Shown here: positions 54,114 through 63,499 of the stretch, piece by piece
How positions within the stretch are numbered: the stretch's first letter is position 1
Layout: the number at the start of each line of letters is the position of its first letter
Assembly: GCF_042643355.1 (NCBI RefSeq)
Contig: NZ_JBHRSS010000006.1
Coordinates: 248,001-312,000, forward strand
DNA length: 64,000 nt
Source: Salinisphaera aquimarina
Lineage (GTDB): Bacteria; Pseudomonadota; Gammaproteobacteria; Nevskiales; Salinisphaeraceae
Direction of reading: 5' to 3'
Made by a program: the position numbers and the translations under genes
The notes under the pieces: generated by a model
What the model saw: only the letters and a program-made list of their open reading frames with translations
Told to the model about the DNA's origin: nothing
Database searches by the model: none

Positions 54114-55037
54114 TTACCAGACGAACTTGGAGTCGTCCAGAGCCTGCTCACCATCCCAGCGATATGCCACGAGGCGTCCACCGCGCGCGACGCTGTAGTC
54201 CAGACAGGCGACGTTCGCCTGCTGTAACGCTGGCTCCCCGGTCAGCCAATAGTGACCAAAAAACACCGGTGACGACTGGGCGGCATAGCCAATCAGCTGG
54301 CTGCGATCGGCTGCATAGCCGGCCGTCGATGCATGCAAAGCCGGCGGACCGATCACCATTTCATCCAGCGCGGCTGCGTCGTCGAGCCACCAGCGAAGCC
54401 GTGCTTCGCTTCTCGGCTGTCCGTACTTGTCCTCGAATGTGATCCCGTCCGGCAATTCAAATTCCAGCCCCTTGAGTACGGCTTCGACCGCTGCGTGCGC
54501 CTCGTTAGGCTTGTCGCAAGACTCGACGAGAAACGACTCTGTCATCACGGCACGGTCGCCGAGACGCGTTCGGAGCCATTCGATCGATACTTCGTCCCAG
54601 CAGGCGTGCACCGCGCGCAGGCCATCGAGTTCGACGAACAACGGCAGTGTACTGAACCAGGCAATCATGTCCTGAAGAGCGACGTCATCGTCCTTGAACT
54701 CGGCGAGCGTCTTGTCGTGCTGACCGAGATTCTTGGGGGAATGAGCCCGCAGGTATTCGTTCGGATTTCCAGGATCTTGCGTGTGGTAACAGATCGCGTT
54801 GTATTCATGATTGCCCATGATCGCCAGCGCGTCACCGGACTCGACCATCGGTCGCACGATATCTAGTACGCGGCGATTCTGCTCGCCGCCGTCGATGAAA
54901 TCGCCCAGGAAGAACACCCGACGATTCGGATGCCGATACATCCCGTCGTGCAGCTCATAACCCATTTTCTCGAGCAGCTGTACCAAGTCATCCGCGAATC
55001 CGTGAATGTCGCCGATCAGATCCCATGCCTGTGCCAT
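54114..55037 (-). CDS. Calcineurin-like metallophosphoesterase
   Basis: A 307-residue phosphoesterase. Metal-binding motifs are D10-x-H12 (LIGDIHGFADD), G-D46-x-x-D (FFLGDFIDGG) and G-N76-H77-E (IMGNHEYN); further histidines are in VHACWDEV and FGHYWLTG. It is in the Ser/Thr-phosphatase/Ap4A hydrolase-like superfamily; the true substrate is unknown. ATG 55037 has an excellent site (AAGGAG) eight bases upstream. It is divergent from the WYL regulator, sharing a 110-base promoter region. Confidence 0.85.
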   Translation of the reverse strand: MAQAWDLIGDIHGFADDLVQLLEKMGYELHDGMYRHPNRRVFFLGDFIDGGEQNRRVLDIVRPMVESGDALAIMGNHEYNAICYHTQDPGNPNEYLRAHSPKNLGQHDKTLAEFKDDDVALQDMIAWFSTLPLFVELDGLRAVHACWDEVSIEWLRTRLGDRAVMTESFLVESCDKPNEAHAAVEAVLKGLEFELPDGITFEDKYGQPRSEARLRWWLDDAAALDEMVIGPPALHASTAGYAADRSQLIGYAAQSSPVFFGHYWLTGEPALQQANVACLDYSVARGGRLVAYRWDGEQALDDSKFVW

Positions 55038-55065
55038 ATATCTCCTTCTTATAAGAATTAAGTGA

Positions 55066-55123
55066 CGCATAGACGCGCCGTCTGGCCATTTTATTTTATC
55101 TCGCTATGCGACACTCGATGTCG
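55066..55123. promoter_or_regulatory. Inverted repeats in WYL/phosphatase promoter region
   Basis: CGCATAG (55066) and CTATGCG (55104) are inverted copies 31 bases apart, flanking an AT-rich core (CATTTTATTTTATC). A further inverted repeat, CGACA-ctcga-TGTCG, lies at 55109-55123. Such spaced repeats would suit an autoregulating WYL dimer controlling both divergent genes. Confidence 0.5.
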
Positions 55124-55147
55124 CCATCCTGTCTTCTAATGTGCTGC

Positions 55148-56161
55148 ATGCCAGACAACCGCGACACCCTGTTCCGTCAGTGGGCCATGCTCAGACATAT
55201 CCCGCGTTATCCGCAGACCGTCTCCACTCGCCAGATCGTGGATTACCTGGCGCAGGAAGACTTCAGCGTCACCAATCGGACGGTGGAACGCGACCTCGAC
55301 AAGCTATCCGCCATATTCGGCTATTCGTCGGAAGAACACGGGCGGAGCAACCACTGGTTCTGGCCCGGCAATTTCGGCGGTATCGACATACCCGGCCTTG
55401 AGCCCAATACCGCCCTTGCGTTCAATCTCGCCGAGCTACACCTCAAGGACCTGCTCCCGCCATCGACGCTGGATCTGCTGGCGCCCTACTTCGAACGTGC
55501 CCGCAATGTCCTGGACGTCACCCCTGGCCGCTCGCTCATCAACTGGCGCGACAAGATCAAGGTCATCGGCACCGGGCCTCAACTCGCAGCTCCCGTCATC
55601 GACAGCGATATCCAACGCGTGATGTACAACGCGCTGTTGCATGAGCGGCGGGTCGATATCCAATACCAACCCCGGACCGACTCATCCACCAAGGAATATC
55701 AATTCAGTCCGCTCGGACTGGTCAGCCGCCAAGGCGTCCTCTACCTGGTCGGCCCCCTATGGGAGTACGAGAACGTCGTACAACTCGCTTTGCATAGGAT
55801 AAAAATCGCAGATCCGATCGATGCCTCGTCCCACCGTCCTACGGGATTCGATTTGGCATCCTATGTAAGCCATGCCCGGGAGTTCAGCTATCCAACCGGC
55901 GAAGGCTACATCGACATGGTCATCGCGATGGATGAACGGGCCGCCTTGCACCTGCTTGAAAGACCGCTCAGCCCCGGCCAACACGCCGAGACGCAGACGG
56001 ATGGCCGCATCAGACTGGCAGCAACTGTACTAGACACCGATGAACTGACATGGTGGCTGCTGGGGTTTGGAGCGGCAGCAGAAGTGCTGGCGCCGAGATC
56101 CCTTAGAGACCGCGTACAAGCAGCTCTTGAAACGGCCATCTCAGCGTATCGACCGGGCTAG
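55148..56161 (+). CDS. WYL-domain transcriptional regulator
   Basis: A 337-residue regulator. N-terminal winged helix (about 1-75: LFRQWAMLRHIPRYPQTVST, NRTVERDLDKLSAIF), central WYL domain (about 130-210: ALLHERRVDIQYQPR, FSPLGLVSRQGVLYLVGPLW) and C-terminal WCX domain (about 240-330). This architecture is shared with BrxR/CapW-type regulators that repress defence genes until a nucleic-acid or nucleotide signal is sensed. ATG 55148 gives the usual short N terminus. It lies 46 bases before a same-strand defence-type gene, so it probably controls the downstream operon. Confidence 0.88.
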   Translation: MPDNRDTLFRQWAMLRHIPRYPQTVSTRQIVDYLAQEDFSVTNRTVERDLDKLSAIFGYSSEEHGRSNHWFWPGNFGGIDIPGLEPNTALAFNLAELHLKDLLPPSTLDLLAPYFERARNVLDVTPGRSLINWRDKIKVIGTGPQLAAPVIDSDIQRVMYNALLHERRVDIQYQPRTDSSTKEYQFSPLGLVSRQGVLYLVGPLWEYENVVQLALHRIKIADPIDASSHRPTGFDLASYVSHAREFSYPTGEGYIDMVIAMDERAALHLLERPLSPGQHAETQTDGRIRLAATVLDTDELTWWLLGFGAAAEVLAPRSLRDRVQAALETAISAYRPG

Positions 56162-56207
56162 TTTCGACAACTAGAAGTCGCGTCCTGCCAACAAATGAAG
56201 AACCAGT

Positions 56208-56912
56208 ATGTTCAAAGCAATAACGCACGGAAAGATGGCGCGCTGGATTGGCGACGATGGCCAACCCCATAGTGCACAATCGGTCTATCGAGATCTCGAA
56301 GACCATCTGACGGCCGCCGTATTTGCGAGACTGTCATACCTGCCCAGAGATGTTTTCTGGTTATTGCTTTCGAGTGCGCTGGATCAGGTGCCACCGCAAT
56401 TACGTCATCGGCCGAGCTTGCAAAGTATCGATTTCTGGCCGACTTACAACCACGAGGACGGCACCCGCTGTGAGCCGGACATCCTTTTACGCTTTGACGA
56501 TGTCGATGTTCTCGTTGAAGCCAAACGGTACGACGACTCTGAGTGGCAAACGAGAGATCAGCTGCAAGCAGAAATCGAAAGCTATAACAACGAATATCCA
56601 GACAGACCGGACCCATTCTGCCTTTTGGTCAGTGGCCGACAACCTAGCGATCTGAGTCTGTTGGAAAACCACGCAGGGACGCTGCGCACGACTTGGTTGG
56701 CGCTGCGGTACGCCGCGAGAACCGCACGTGATGAAATGTCACGCGAGCTCGATCACGGCCACTGGCGTCGCGTCTTGCAGGATATTGAGGAAGCCTTGGG
56801 GCTGCATGGAGTCGCACCACGAGCTCTGTTTTCTGACTTGAGCGACACCCTCGGCGAGAGAATACGACGGCTCGGATCGACCGGCCAACTATGGGTAACG
56901 GGAACCAATTGA
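56208..56912 (+). CDS. PD-(D/E)XK nuclease-like protein
   Basis: A 234-residue protein of no recognised named family. Residues CEPDILLRFDDVDVLVEAKR form a PD-(D/E)XK-type core: Asp91 and Glu104-Ala-Lys106. The segment before it (SLQSIDFWPTYNHEDG) and the following beta strand (FCLLVSGRQ) fit a restriction-endonuclease-like fold. Codon use and GC are lower than in the core genome. The stop overlaps the next gene (TGATG), so the two probably act together. Confidence 0.6.
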   Translation: MFKAITHGKMARWIGDDGQPHSAQSVYRDLEDHLTAAVFARLSYLPRDVFWLLLSSALDQVPPQLRHRPSLQSIDFWPTYNHEDGTRCEPDILLRFDDVDVLVEAKRYDDSEWQTRDQLQAEIESYNNEYPDRPDPFCLLVSGRQPSDLSLLENHAGTLRTTWLALRYAARTARDEMSRELDHGHWRRVLQDIEEALGLHGVAPRALFSDLSDTLGERIRRLGSTGQLWVTGTN

Positions 56913-57601
56913 TGGATAATTCCAACGAGACGATTGCGGCAGTTCGCGACGCCTACCGGCTGATTCACGGCTACCAAAGCGCGCTTCTGCAGATTCTGGA
57001 AGAAGCTAAAAGCCAATTCGATGCGACGAGCTACTGGGAATGGAATCCAACTGGTGGCCGTCAGCCGACCCAGCGCAAGTGCCCTTTGATCAATACCGAC
57101 GCCGCGAATTTTTTGCCGTTGCTCAACCCGACCTTTTACTACACCACTCGCAACCATGACGAGGCGGTCGAACCAGGAGACGTAGTCCTGTGCCTTTTTC
57201 ACAGTGGAGATACGGAGTTCGCCGGTCAAGAAGATGGGTCGCTTTATCAACTTGAACCCAATGATGCAATCGAGCCGGCTTCCGGCACCGCTACTAGCGA
57301 GCTCGTAGCATCGGTCGTCGTCAATATGTCAGGCAGCACCTGGACTTGGCGCGAGATTGAGCAAGAGTGGTCAACTGCAGACCAGTGGTCTCCGGGATTC
57401 AAAGTCGGGGAAACACCTGCTGGTTTTAAGACTGGCGACCGTGCCAATGAGTGGCTGCTTGAGAAACCAGAAAAGTTGGACAAACGGCACGAGCTGCAGA
57501 TCGTAGGCGCCGCCGCCCGGATGGAAGACCTGTGCACCACGCTACAGATTAAAGATTTCCTGAGTCGACTTCACGACCGCGTTGACGCAGTCAAGAAGTG
57601 A
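56912..57601 (+). CDS. Hypothetical protein, partner of nuclease-like gene
   Basis: A 229-residue protein with no recognised family. It has a helical N terminus (AAVRDAYRLIHGYQSALLQI), then SYWEWNPTGGRQPTQRKC and an acidic, aromatic middle (STWTWREIEQEWSTADQWSP). ATG 56912 overlaps the previous stop; an in-frame ATG at 56891 is also possible. The tight coupling suggests a functional pair with the upstream PD-(D/E)XK gene. It ends 49 bases before the helicase-nuclease gene. Confidence 0.55.
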   Translation: MDNSNETIAAVRDAYRLIHGYQSALLQILEEAKSQFDATSYWEWNPTGGRQPTQRKCPLINTDAANFLPLLNPTFYYTTRNHDEAVEPGDVVLCLFHSGDTEFAGQEDGSLYQLEPNDAIEPASGTATSELVASVVVNMSGSTWTWREIEQEWSTADQWSPGFKVGETPAGFKTGDRANEWLLEKPEKLDKRHELQIVGAAARMEDLCTTLQIKDFLSRLHDRVDAVKK

Positions 57602-57650
57602 ACGCGGACTCCGACGCGCTAATGCCACACTAAAATCTCTCGGTTGCTTC

Positions 57651-60600
57651 ATGTCAAAACCTTTCTTCGAACGCCCCATCCTGAACTCGCCCTACGAATA
57701 CCCCGAGCAACACTGGGAGATCGACAGGAACGGCCAGCCGACGCAGCAAATCATCCAGAGACGTCGCAGGGCGGAATTCCTGACGCCGATCCCGAAGCCT
57801 CGTCGGCAGAGCGGTGCGGGCGTGCAGGCGTCGATGAACTATGGCGACGACAAGGGATTGTCCACCGAAAAGCAGCGCTACGAGCACGCAGCGATCATCA
57901 ACGGCGTTCGCGAACAGGTGGATCGCTGGCGCCAGCTCCCAGAAGCACAGTGGCGGGTGACGCCAGAAACAGCACGTCTGCTCAAGCACTGGCGTCACCA
58001 CGAATTCAGCCAGCTACGACCGTTCTTCTGCCAGGTCGAGGCAGCCGAAACCGCTATCTGGCTCACAGAAGTGGCGCCGAAGATCGGCGGCATCGGGCGC
58101 AATTATATTGCCCACATCAATCAGTCGAACGACGATGCCAACCCAGACCTGTCTCGCGTGGCCCTCAAACTCGCCACCGGGGCCGGAAAAACCACAGTCA
58201 TGGCGTTGCTGATTGCTTGGCAGACAGTCAACGCCGTGCGGCGCCCTAACAGCAAGCTGTTCACGAAGGGCTTTCTGATCGTGGCGCCCGGTTTGACGAT
58301 TCGCGATCGGCTGCAGGTACTCCAGCCCAACGACCCAAACAGCTATTACGAAAGCCGTGAATTGGTACCCGGCGACATGCTGGGCGATCTGCAACGAGCC
58401 CGCATCGTCATTACCAATTACCACGCCTTCAAGCGACGCGAAAAACTCGGCCTCTCCAAGGGTACCCGCGCCCTGGTCGATGGCCGTTATGGCGATACGA
58501 TCGACACGGTCGAATCCGAAGGCGAAATGCTCCAGCGCGCAATCAAGCCACTGATGGGTATGAAAAACATTATGGCCATCAACGATGAGGCGCATCACTG
58601 TTATCGAGAAAAGCCGGGCGACCCAGACAACGACAACACGCCCGACAAGCTTAAGGGCGACGCCAAGCAGGAGGCCAAGAAAAACGCGGAGGCCGCTCGC
58701 CTTTGGATCAGCGGCCTCGAGGCAGTGCAGCGGCACATTGGCCTTGGCACCGTCTTCGATCTGTCGGCAACACCCTTTTTTCTTTCCGGCTCCGGTTATG
58801 CCGAAGGCACGCTGTTTCCCTGGACCATGAGCGACTTCTCGCTGATGGATGCGATCGAATGCGGAATCGTCAAGCTGCCCCGCGTACCAATCGACGACAA
58901 CATCCCGGGCGAGGAGATGCCCATCTACCGCAATCTCTGGGAGCACATCCGCAAGGATATGCCAAAGAAGGGTCGCGGCAAGGCCAAGCATCTCGACCCG
59001 CACGATCTACCCACGAAACTCCAGACCGCGATCGAAGCCCTTTACGGCCACTACAGTAAGACGTTCGACCTTTGGGCAGACAAGCAGATGCCCATCCCGC
59101 CCTGCTTCATCATCGTGTGCAACAACACGTCGACATCCAAACTAGTCTACGACTACGTGAGCGGGTTCGAGCGCCAGCAAGACGACGGCAATACGGTGCA
59201 TGTGCCCGGCCGCTGCAAGTTGTTCCAGAATCACGACGAACACGGCAACCCGTTGGGACGCCCGAAAACCCTGCTCATCGACAGCGAGCAGCTGGAGTCG
59301 GGCGACGCGTTGGATCGCAGCTTTCGCGATGCCGCCAGCGACGAGATCGACCGATTCAAGCGCGAGCGCGTAGCACGCACCGGTAATCAGGCGGACGCTG
59401 ACAACATTACCGATCAGGACTTGCTCCGCGAAGTGATGAACACAGTCGGCAAGGCCGGCCAACTCGGCGAATCCATCCGCTGCGTCGTATCGGTGTCCAT
59501 GCTTACCGAGGGCTGGGACGCCAATAACGTCACTCATGTATTGGGCGTGCGTGCCTTTGGCACGCAGCTGCTCTGCGAACAGGTCGTCGGCCGCGCGCTA
59601 CGGCGCGAGTCCTACGAGCTGAATGAACAAGGGCTGTTCAATCCCAGCTACGCCGACGTGCTCGGTATACCCTTCGACTTTGCCGCCGAACCCGTCATTG
59701 CCGAACCCCAGCCGCCTCGTGAAACCATCTGGGTACACGCAGTGCGCCCCGAGCGGGATGCGCTGGAGATTCGGTTTCCTCGTGTGGAAGGCTACCGCGT
59801 GGACATGCCGTCCGAGCGGCTCACCGCAGACTTCACCGCAGACTCCAGACTCGAACTCACGCCTGACCTCATTGGCCCAGCCAAGGTGAAGAACGCCGGC
59901 ATCGTTGGCGAAGAGACGGACCTCAGCCTCGTGCATACCGGCGATATGCGCCAGTCGACGGTGCTGTTCAACCTCACCCAGGCACTACTCGACCACTGGC
60001 GCGAATCCGGCCAGGAACCACCGCTGCATATGTTCAACCAGCTCAAGCGTGTGGCCCGGCAATGGATCGACGAGTGCCTGACCTGCAAGGGCGGTACCTA
60101 TCCGGCTCAGCTCATGTACCGGGACATTGGCAAGCGCGCCTGCGAGAAGATCACGGCCGCCATCACACGATCGATGGCGAGCGAAGAACGGCCCATCAAG
60201 GCCATTCTCTCGCCCTACAACCCGGTCAGCACCACCGCCCACGTCGGCTTCAATACGTCGAAGACCGAACGCTATCAGACACGAGCCGACAAATCGCATA
60301 TTGACTGGGTCATCCTCGACAGCGGCTGGGAGGCCGAATTCTGCCGCGTTGCCGAAAACCACCCGCGTGTTCGCCACTACGTGAAGAACCACAACCTCGG
60401 CTTCGATGTGCCCTATCGGCTGGGCGGAGAGAATCGCACCTACTGCCCGGACTTCATCATCATCATCGATGACGGCCACGGTGACGACGACCCGCTACAA
60501 CTGATAGTCGAGATCAAGGGTTATCGTGGAGAAGACGCCCAGGCCAAGAAAGACACCATGGACACCTACTGGGTGCCCGGGGTGAATCACTTGAAGGCGC

Positions 60601-60719
60601 ACGGTCGCTGGGCGTTCGCCGAGTTCGGGGACGTGTACGAAATGGAAGATGACTTCGCCGAGAAGATTGAAGAACTGTTCGATACGATGATCGAAGACAT
60701 CGCGACGGTTCCCGCATGA
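57651..60719 (+). CDS. Helicase-nuclease, type III Res-like restriction subunit
   Basis: A 1022-residue superfamily 2 helicase fused to an endonuclease, of the kind annotated as BPTD_3080-family restriction endonuclease. Helicase motifs: Walker A ATGAGKTT (Lys180), D312-E-A-H box (NDEAHHCYRE), motif III DLSATPFFL, motif V SMLTEGWDANNVTHV, motif VI EQVVGRALRRES. The C-terminal PD-(D/E)XK site is Asp934 (YCPDFIIIIDDG) with Glu954-Ile-Lys956 (LIVEIKGYRG). All catalytic residues are intact. ATG 57651 is chosen on similarity of MSKPFFERPILNSPYEYP to the family. It should cleave DNA lacking the mark made by the methyltransferase at the window end. Confidence 0.87.
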   Translation: MSKPFFERPILNSPYEYPEQHWEIDRNGQPTQQIIQRRRRAEFLTPIPKPRRQSGAGVQASMNYGDDKGLSTEKQRYEHAAIINGVREQVDRWRQLPEAQWRVTPETARLLKHWRHHEFSQLRPFFCQVEAAETAIWLTEVAPKIGGIGRNYIAHINQSNDDANPDLSRVALKLATGAGKTTVMALLIAWQTVNAVRRPNSKLFTKGFLIVAPGLTIRDRLQVLQPNDPNSYYESRELVPGDMLGDLQRARIVITNYHAFKRREKLGLSKGTRALVDGRYGDTIDTVESEGEMLQRAIKPLMGMKNIMAINDEAHHCYREKPGDPDNDNTPDKLKGDAKQEAKKNAEAARLWISGLEAVQRHIGLGTVFDLSATPFFLSGSGYAEGTLFPWTMSDFSLMDAIECGIVKLPRVPIDDNIPGEEMPIYRNLWEHIRKDMPKKGRGKAKHLDPHDLPTKLQTAIEALYGHYSKTFDLWADKQMPIPPCFIIVCNNTSTSKLVYDYVSGFERQQDDGNTVHVPGRCKLFQNHDEHGNPLGRPKTLLIDSEQLESGDALDRSFRDAASDEIDRFKRERVARTGNQADADNITDQDLLREVMNTVGKAGQLGESIRCVVSVSMLTEGWDANNVTHVLGVRAFGTQLLCEQVVGRALRRESYELNEQGLFNPSYADVLGIPFDFAAEPVIAEPQPPRETIWVHAVRPERDALEIRFPRVEGYRVDMPSERLTADFTADSRLELTPDLIGPAKVKNAGIVGEETDLSLVHTGDMRQSTVLFNLTQALLDHWRESGQEPPLHMFNQLKRVARQWIDECLTCKGGTYPAQLMYRDIGKRACEKITAAITRSMASEERPIKAILSPYNPVSTTAHVGFNTSKTERYQTRADKSHIDWVILDSGWEAEFCRVAENHPRVRHYVKNHNLGFDVPYRLGGENRTYCPDFIIIIDDGHGDDDPLQLIVEIKGYRGEDAQAKKDTMDTYWVPGVNHLKAHGRWAFAEFGDVYEMEDDFAEKIEELFDTMIEDIATVPA

Positions 60720-60808
60720 TTTCTGATAGCGGTCTACTGGACGCCTAACTAACTGACAATTCAAGTCGAAGAACGATATTTTGGAATTTGACCAACATCG
60801 GGGGACGC

Positions 60809-62686
60809 ATGTTCGATACGACAAAGGAAGACCTAAAAGACCTGCTACGGAGCATCAACGAGGGGAAGCTGCAGTTGCCCGACTTCCAGCGCGACTGGGT
60901 ATGGTCCGATGCCGATATTCGTAGTCTCTTGGCTAGTATTGGACGCGGCTTTCCGGTCGGAGCACTTTTGACGCTGCAGACCGGCGGTGAAGTCAGCTTT
61001 AAACCACGCGTACTAGAAGGCGCGCCTGACCAAGGCGTTTTGCCGGAGGAGTACCTGCTCGACGGACAGCAGCGGCTAACGTCTCTCTATCAGGCGACGT
61101 TCGGCAAAGCCGCTGTGCTGACGAAAAACGCCAAGGGCGAAGGCGTCAGACGATTTTATTATCTCGACATTAAAAAGGCACTGGACGATTATCAGACGTT
61201 TGAAGATGCAATCGTTGGCGTGCCCGAGGATCGTATTTTCAGAACGAACTTCGGCAAGAAAGTGGCTCTGGATCTATCGAGTCCAGACCAAGAATACGAG
61301 AAGCATATGTTCCCCATGAATTCTCTATTTCATGGACCGGAATGGATCTACAACTGGCGTCGGCATTGGGAGGGCCGGGGCGATGACGTCGCAACACTCG
61401 CGATGAAATTCCAGGAGCTGGTGTTCGATCGATTCACGCGTTACAAGATGCCAGTGATTAAGCTGGACAAATCCAACGGCCGCGAAGCTGTCTGTGTAAT
61501 CTTTGAAAAAGTAAACGTTGGCGGCAAAAAGCTTGATGCATTTGAGTTGCTAACTGCCATATTCGCGGCCAGCAAGTTTGACCTCAGACACGACTGGCTG
61601 GGCGATCCTAAAAATGGACAGCCCGGTCGCCTCGAGCGCATTCGCGGTATCAGCAACCCTCGACATGTCTTTAAGGAGTTAGCCAGCCTAGACTTCCTCC
61701 AGGCGTGTACCGTTCTCCACACTCGAGACCGACGCATTGAAGCCCAGCAGACGACAGGAAAACAGGGTCGTGATTTGCCGGCAATAAGCTGCAGCCGCGC
61801 TTCCCTACTTCAACTACCAGTCGAGGCCTATAAAAGATACGCCGACGCTATCGAAGCGGGATTCATCGAGGCTGGACGGTTCCTAAACAATCAAAAAATA
61901 TTCTGGCAGACCGACGTCCCCTATCCGCCGCAGCTCGTCGTGCTTGCTGCGGTTTTTGCGGTAATGGGTCGCAAGGCCGAAACGGCCGCTGCGGTAGACA
62001 AACTCGAGCAATGGTTCTGGTGCGGTGTACTGGGCGAGGTGTTCGGATCGTCTAGCGAGACGAAGATCGCACGTGACGTACCTGAGCTAGTGGATTGGAT
62101 CGCCGGAACTGGTCCGCAACCAGAAACAATTCAGAGCGCCTATCTCCAGATCGAACGACTCGACAAGTTACGGACACGCCAATCCGCTGCCTATAAAGGC
62201 ATGCACGCATTGCTTATGAAGTCGGGTAGTCGCGATTTCGTTACCGGCAAGACCGCCGAGCTGATGACCGTCTATCAGGACAATATCGATATCCACCATA
62301 TCTTCCCGAAGAAATGGTGCATCGACAACGGTATCGAACCAGCGGTGTACAACTCCATTATTAATAAGACAGCGCTGTCGGCTCGCTCTAATCGCATGAT
62401 CGGCGGTGTAGCCCCCTCCGCCTATCTCGGACGCATCGAGAAGGATGAATCTGCGGAGCCTGAGCAGCTTGACAACATCATTGAGACCCACGACATCTCT
62501 GCCGAAACACTACGCGCAGACGACTTCGAGAAGTTCTGGTCTGAGAGGCGCAAAAAGCTCGCCGGTCTTGCCGCGAAGGCGATGGGTAAAGACGTTATTT
62601 TGGATAGCGAACCAGAAGAGCCGACCATTGAAATGGCAGACGAGCTCGAAGACGTCATGGAATCAGAGCTACACGAGGCTGGCTGA
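60809..62686 (+). CDS. DUF262/HNH protein, GmrSD-type
   Basis: A 625-residue protein combining a DUF262 (ParB-like) domain at the N terminus with D85-G-Q-Q-R89 (YLLDGQQRLTSLYQA) and an HNH-type nuclease domain near residues 490-530 (IDIHHIFPKKW, His496-His497, then SIINKTALSARSNRMIGG). This is the layout of GmrSD-type modification-dependent restriction proteins, which cut modified phage DNA using NTP hydrolysis; related DUF262 proteins occur inside other defence systems. The start at ATG 60809 has GGGGGA upstream. A 47-codon gene begins immediately after its stop. Confidence 0.83.
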   Translation: MFDTTKEDLKDLLRSINEGKLQLPDFQRDWVWSDADIRSLLASIGRGFPVGALLTLQTGGEVSFKPRVLEGAPDQGVLPEEYLLDGQQRLTSLYQATFGKAAVLTKNAKGEGVRRFYYLDIKKALDDYQTFEDAIVGVPEDRIFRTNFGKKVALDLSSPDQEYEKHMFPMNSLFHGPEWIYNWRRHWEGRGDDVATLAMKFQELVFDRFTRYKMPVIKLDKSNGREAVCVIFEKVNVGGKKLDAFELLTAIFAASKFDLRHDWLGDPKNGQPGRLERIRGISNPRHVFKELASLDFLQACTVLHTRDRRIEAQQTTGKQGRDLPAISCSRASLLQLPVEAYKRYADAIEAGFIEAGRFLNNQKIFWQTDVPYPPQLVVLAAVFAVMGRKAETAAAVDKLEQWFWCGVLGEVFGSSSETKIARDVPELVDWIAGTGPQPETIQSAYLQIERLDKLRTRQSAAYKGMHALLMKSGSRDFVTGKTAELMTVYQDNIDIHHIFPKKWCIDNGIEPAVYNSIINKTALSARSNRMIGGVAPSAYLGRIEKDESAEPEQLDNIIETHDISAETLRADDFEKFWSERRKKLAGLAAKAMGKDVILDSEPEEPTIEMADELEDVMESELHEAG

Positions 62687-62830
62687 ATGTCGTATTTCGA
62701 AAATATCGATCGTCTGTTCTCCACTATGCATCGCAGCGTTGGCTTCGAGCCGGTCATCGAGCCCGTCGGCGAAAAGTATTACGACGGAGACAAGCCCGCA
62801 CCCGCCGACGTAGCGAGGGGGCGGGGATGA
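62687..62830 (+). CDS. 47-residue small protein between DUF262 and MntA genes
   Basis: A complete small reading frame starting with ATG directly after the DUF262 stop and ending in a stop that overlaps the mntA start (ATGA). The product starts MSYFENIDRLFSTMHRSVGF and ends in a Pro/Asp/Arg-rich tail. The exact junctions on both sides argue for real translation. No family is recognised. It could be an antitoxin-like or accessory peptide, or the remaining start of a longer gene. Confidence 0.55.
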   Translation: MSYFENIDRLFSTMHRSVGFEPVIEPVGEKYYDGDKPAPADVARGRG

Positions 62831-63129
62831 ACGTGGTGCTTTCGCGGCAGGATTTCATCAATGAACTGAAAGGCTGCAAGTCAGAACTGCGTACCCGCTT
62901 CGGCGTAACCGACCTCGCTCTGTTCGGCTCCAGCGCCCGCAACACTGCTGCACCGGACAGCGACATCGACGTGCTCGTTACCTTCGACGGCCCGGCGACA
63001 TCCAAACGCTATTTCGGCGTGCTGTTCTACCTGGAAGACCACTTCGGCCGCCGGGTCGATCTCGTCACCGACACGGCACTCCGCGACGAGCTGCGCCCGT
63101 TCGTCGAGCGCGAGGCGATTCATGTCTGA
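62827..63129 (+). CDS. mntA: MntA-type nucleotidyltransferase antitoxin
   Basis: A 100-residue minimal nucleotidyltransferase. The GS-X10-DxD motif is G34-S35 ... D46-I-D48 (LFGSSARNTAAPDSDIDVLV). In characterised pairs the enzyme adds AMP to the tyrosine of HepT and so silences the toxin. It overlaps the downstream hepT by eight bases and the upstream 47-codon gene by four. Confidence 0.9.
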   Translation: MNVVLSRQDFINELKGCKSELRTRFGVTDLALFGSSARNTAAPDSDIDVLVTFDGPATSKRYFGVLFYLEDHFGRRVDLVTDTALRDELRPFVEREAIHV

Positions 63130-63481
63130 ACACGACAACGCGCCGCGCGAATGGCGCTTCTACGTCGACGACATGCTCACGTTTGCTCGGAAAGCGCAGA
63201 CCTATACCCAAGGCATCACCCAGGCCGATTTCGTCGCCGACGAACGTACCTTCGACGCCACGCTGCGCAATCTTGCACTCATCGGCGAAGCCGCCGGCCG
63301 TATTCCGGAATCGGTTCGCGCAGCCCACCCCGATGTGCCGTGGCGGCTGATCATCGCCACCCGCAATCGCCTGATCCACGCCTATCTCGGCATCGACAAC
63401 GACACCGTCTGGAGCATCATCCAGGACGATTTGCCCGACTTGCTGGACGCGCTACGCGCCATGCAGCAAGCCCACTCTTAA
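63122..63481 (+). CDS. hepT: HepT-type HEPN RNase toxin
   Basis: A 119-residue all-helical HEPN-domain protein. The RX4HXY catalytic/target motif is Arg81 ... His86-Ala-Tyr88 (TRNRLIHAYLG). HepT toxins cleave RNA; the tyrosine is modified by MntA. Together with mntA it forms a type VII toxin-antitoxin module embedded in the restriction operon, 18 bases before the methyltransferase gene. Confidence 0.9.
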   Translation: MSEHDNAPREWRFYVDDMLTFARKAQTYTQGITQADFVADERTFDATLRNLALIGEAAGRIPESVRAAHPDVPWRLIIATRNRLIHAYLGIDNDTVWSIIQDDLPDLLDALRAMQQAHS

Positions 63482-63499
63482 ACACAAGCCCGCGTTCTC

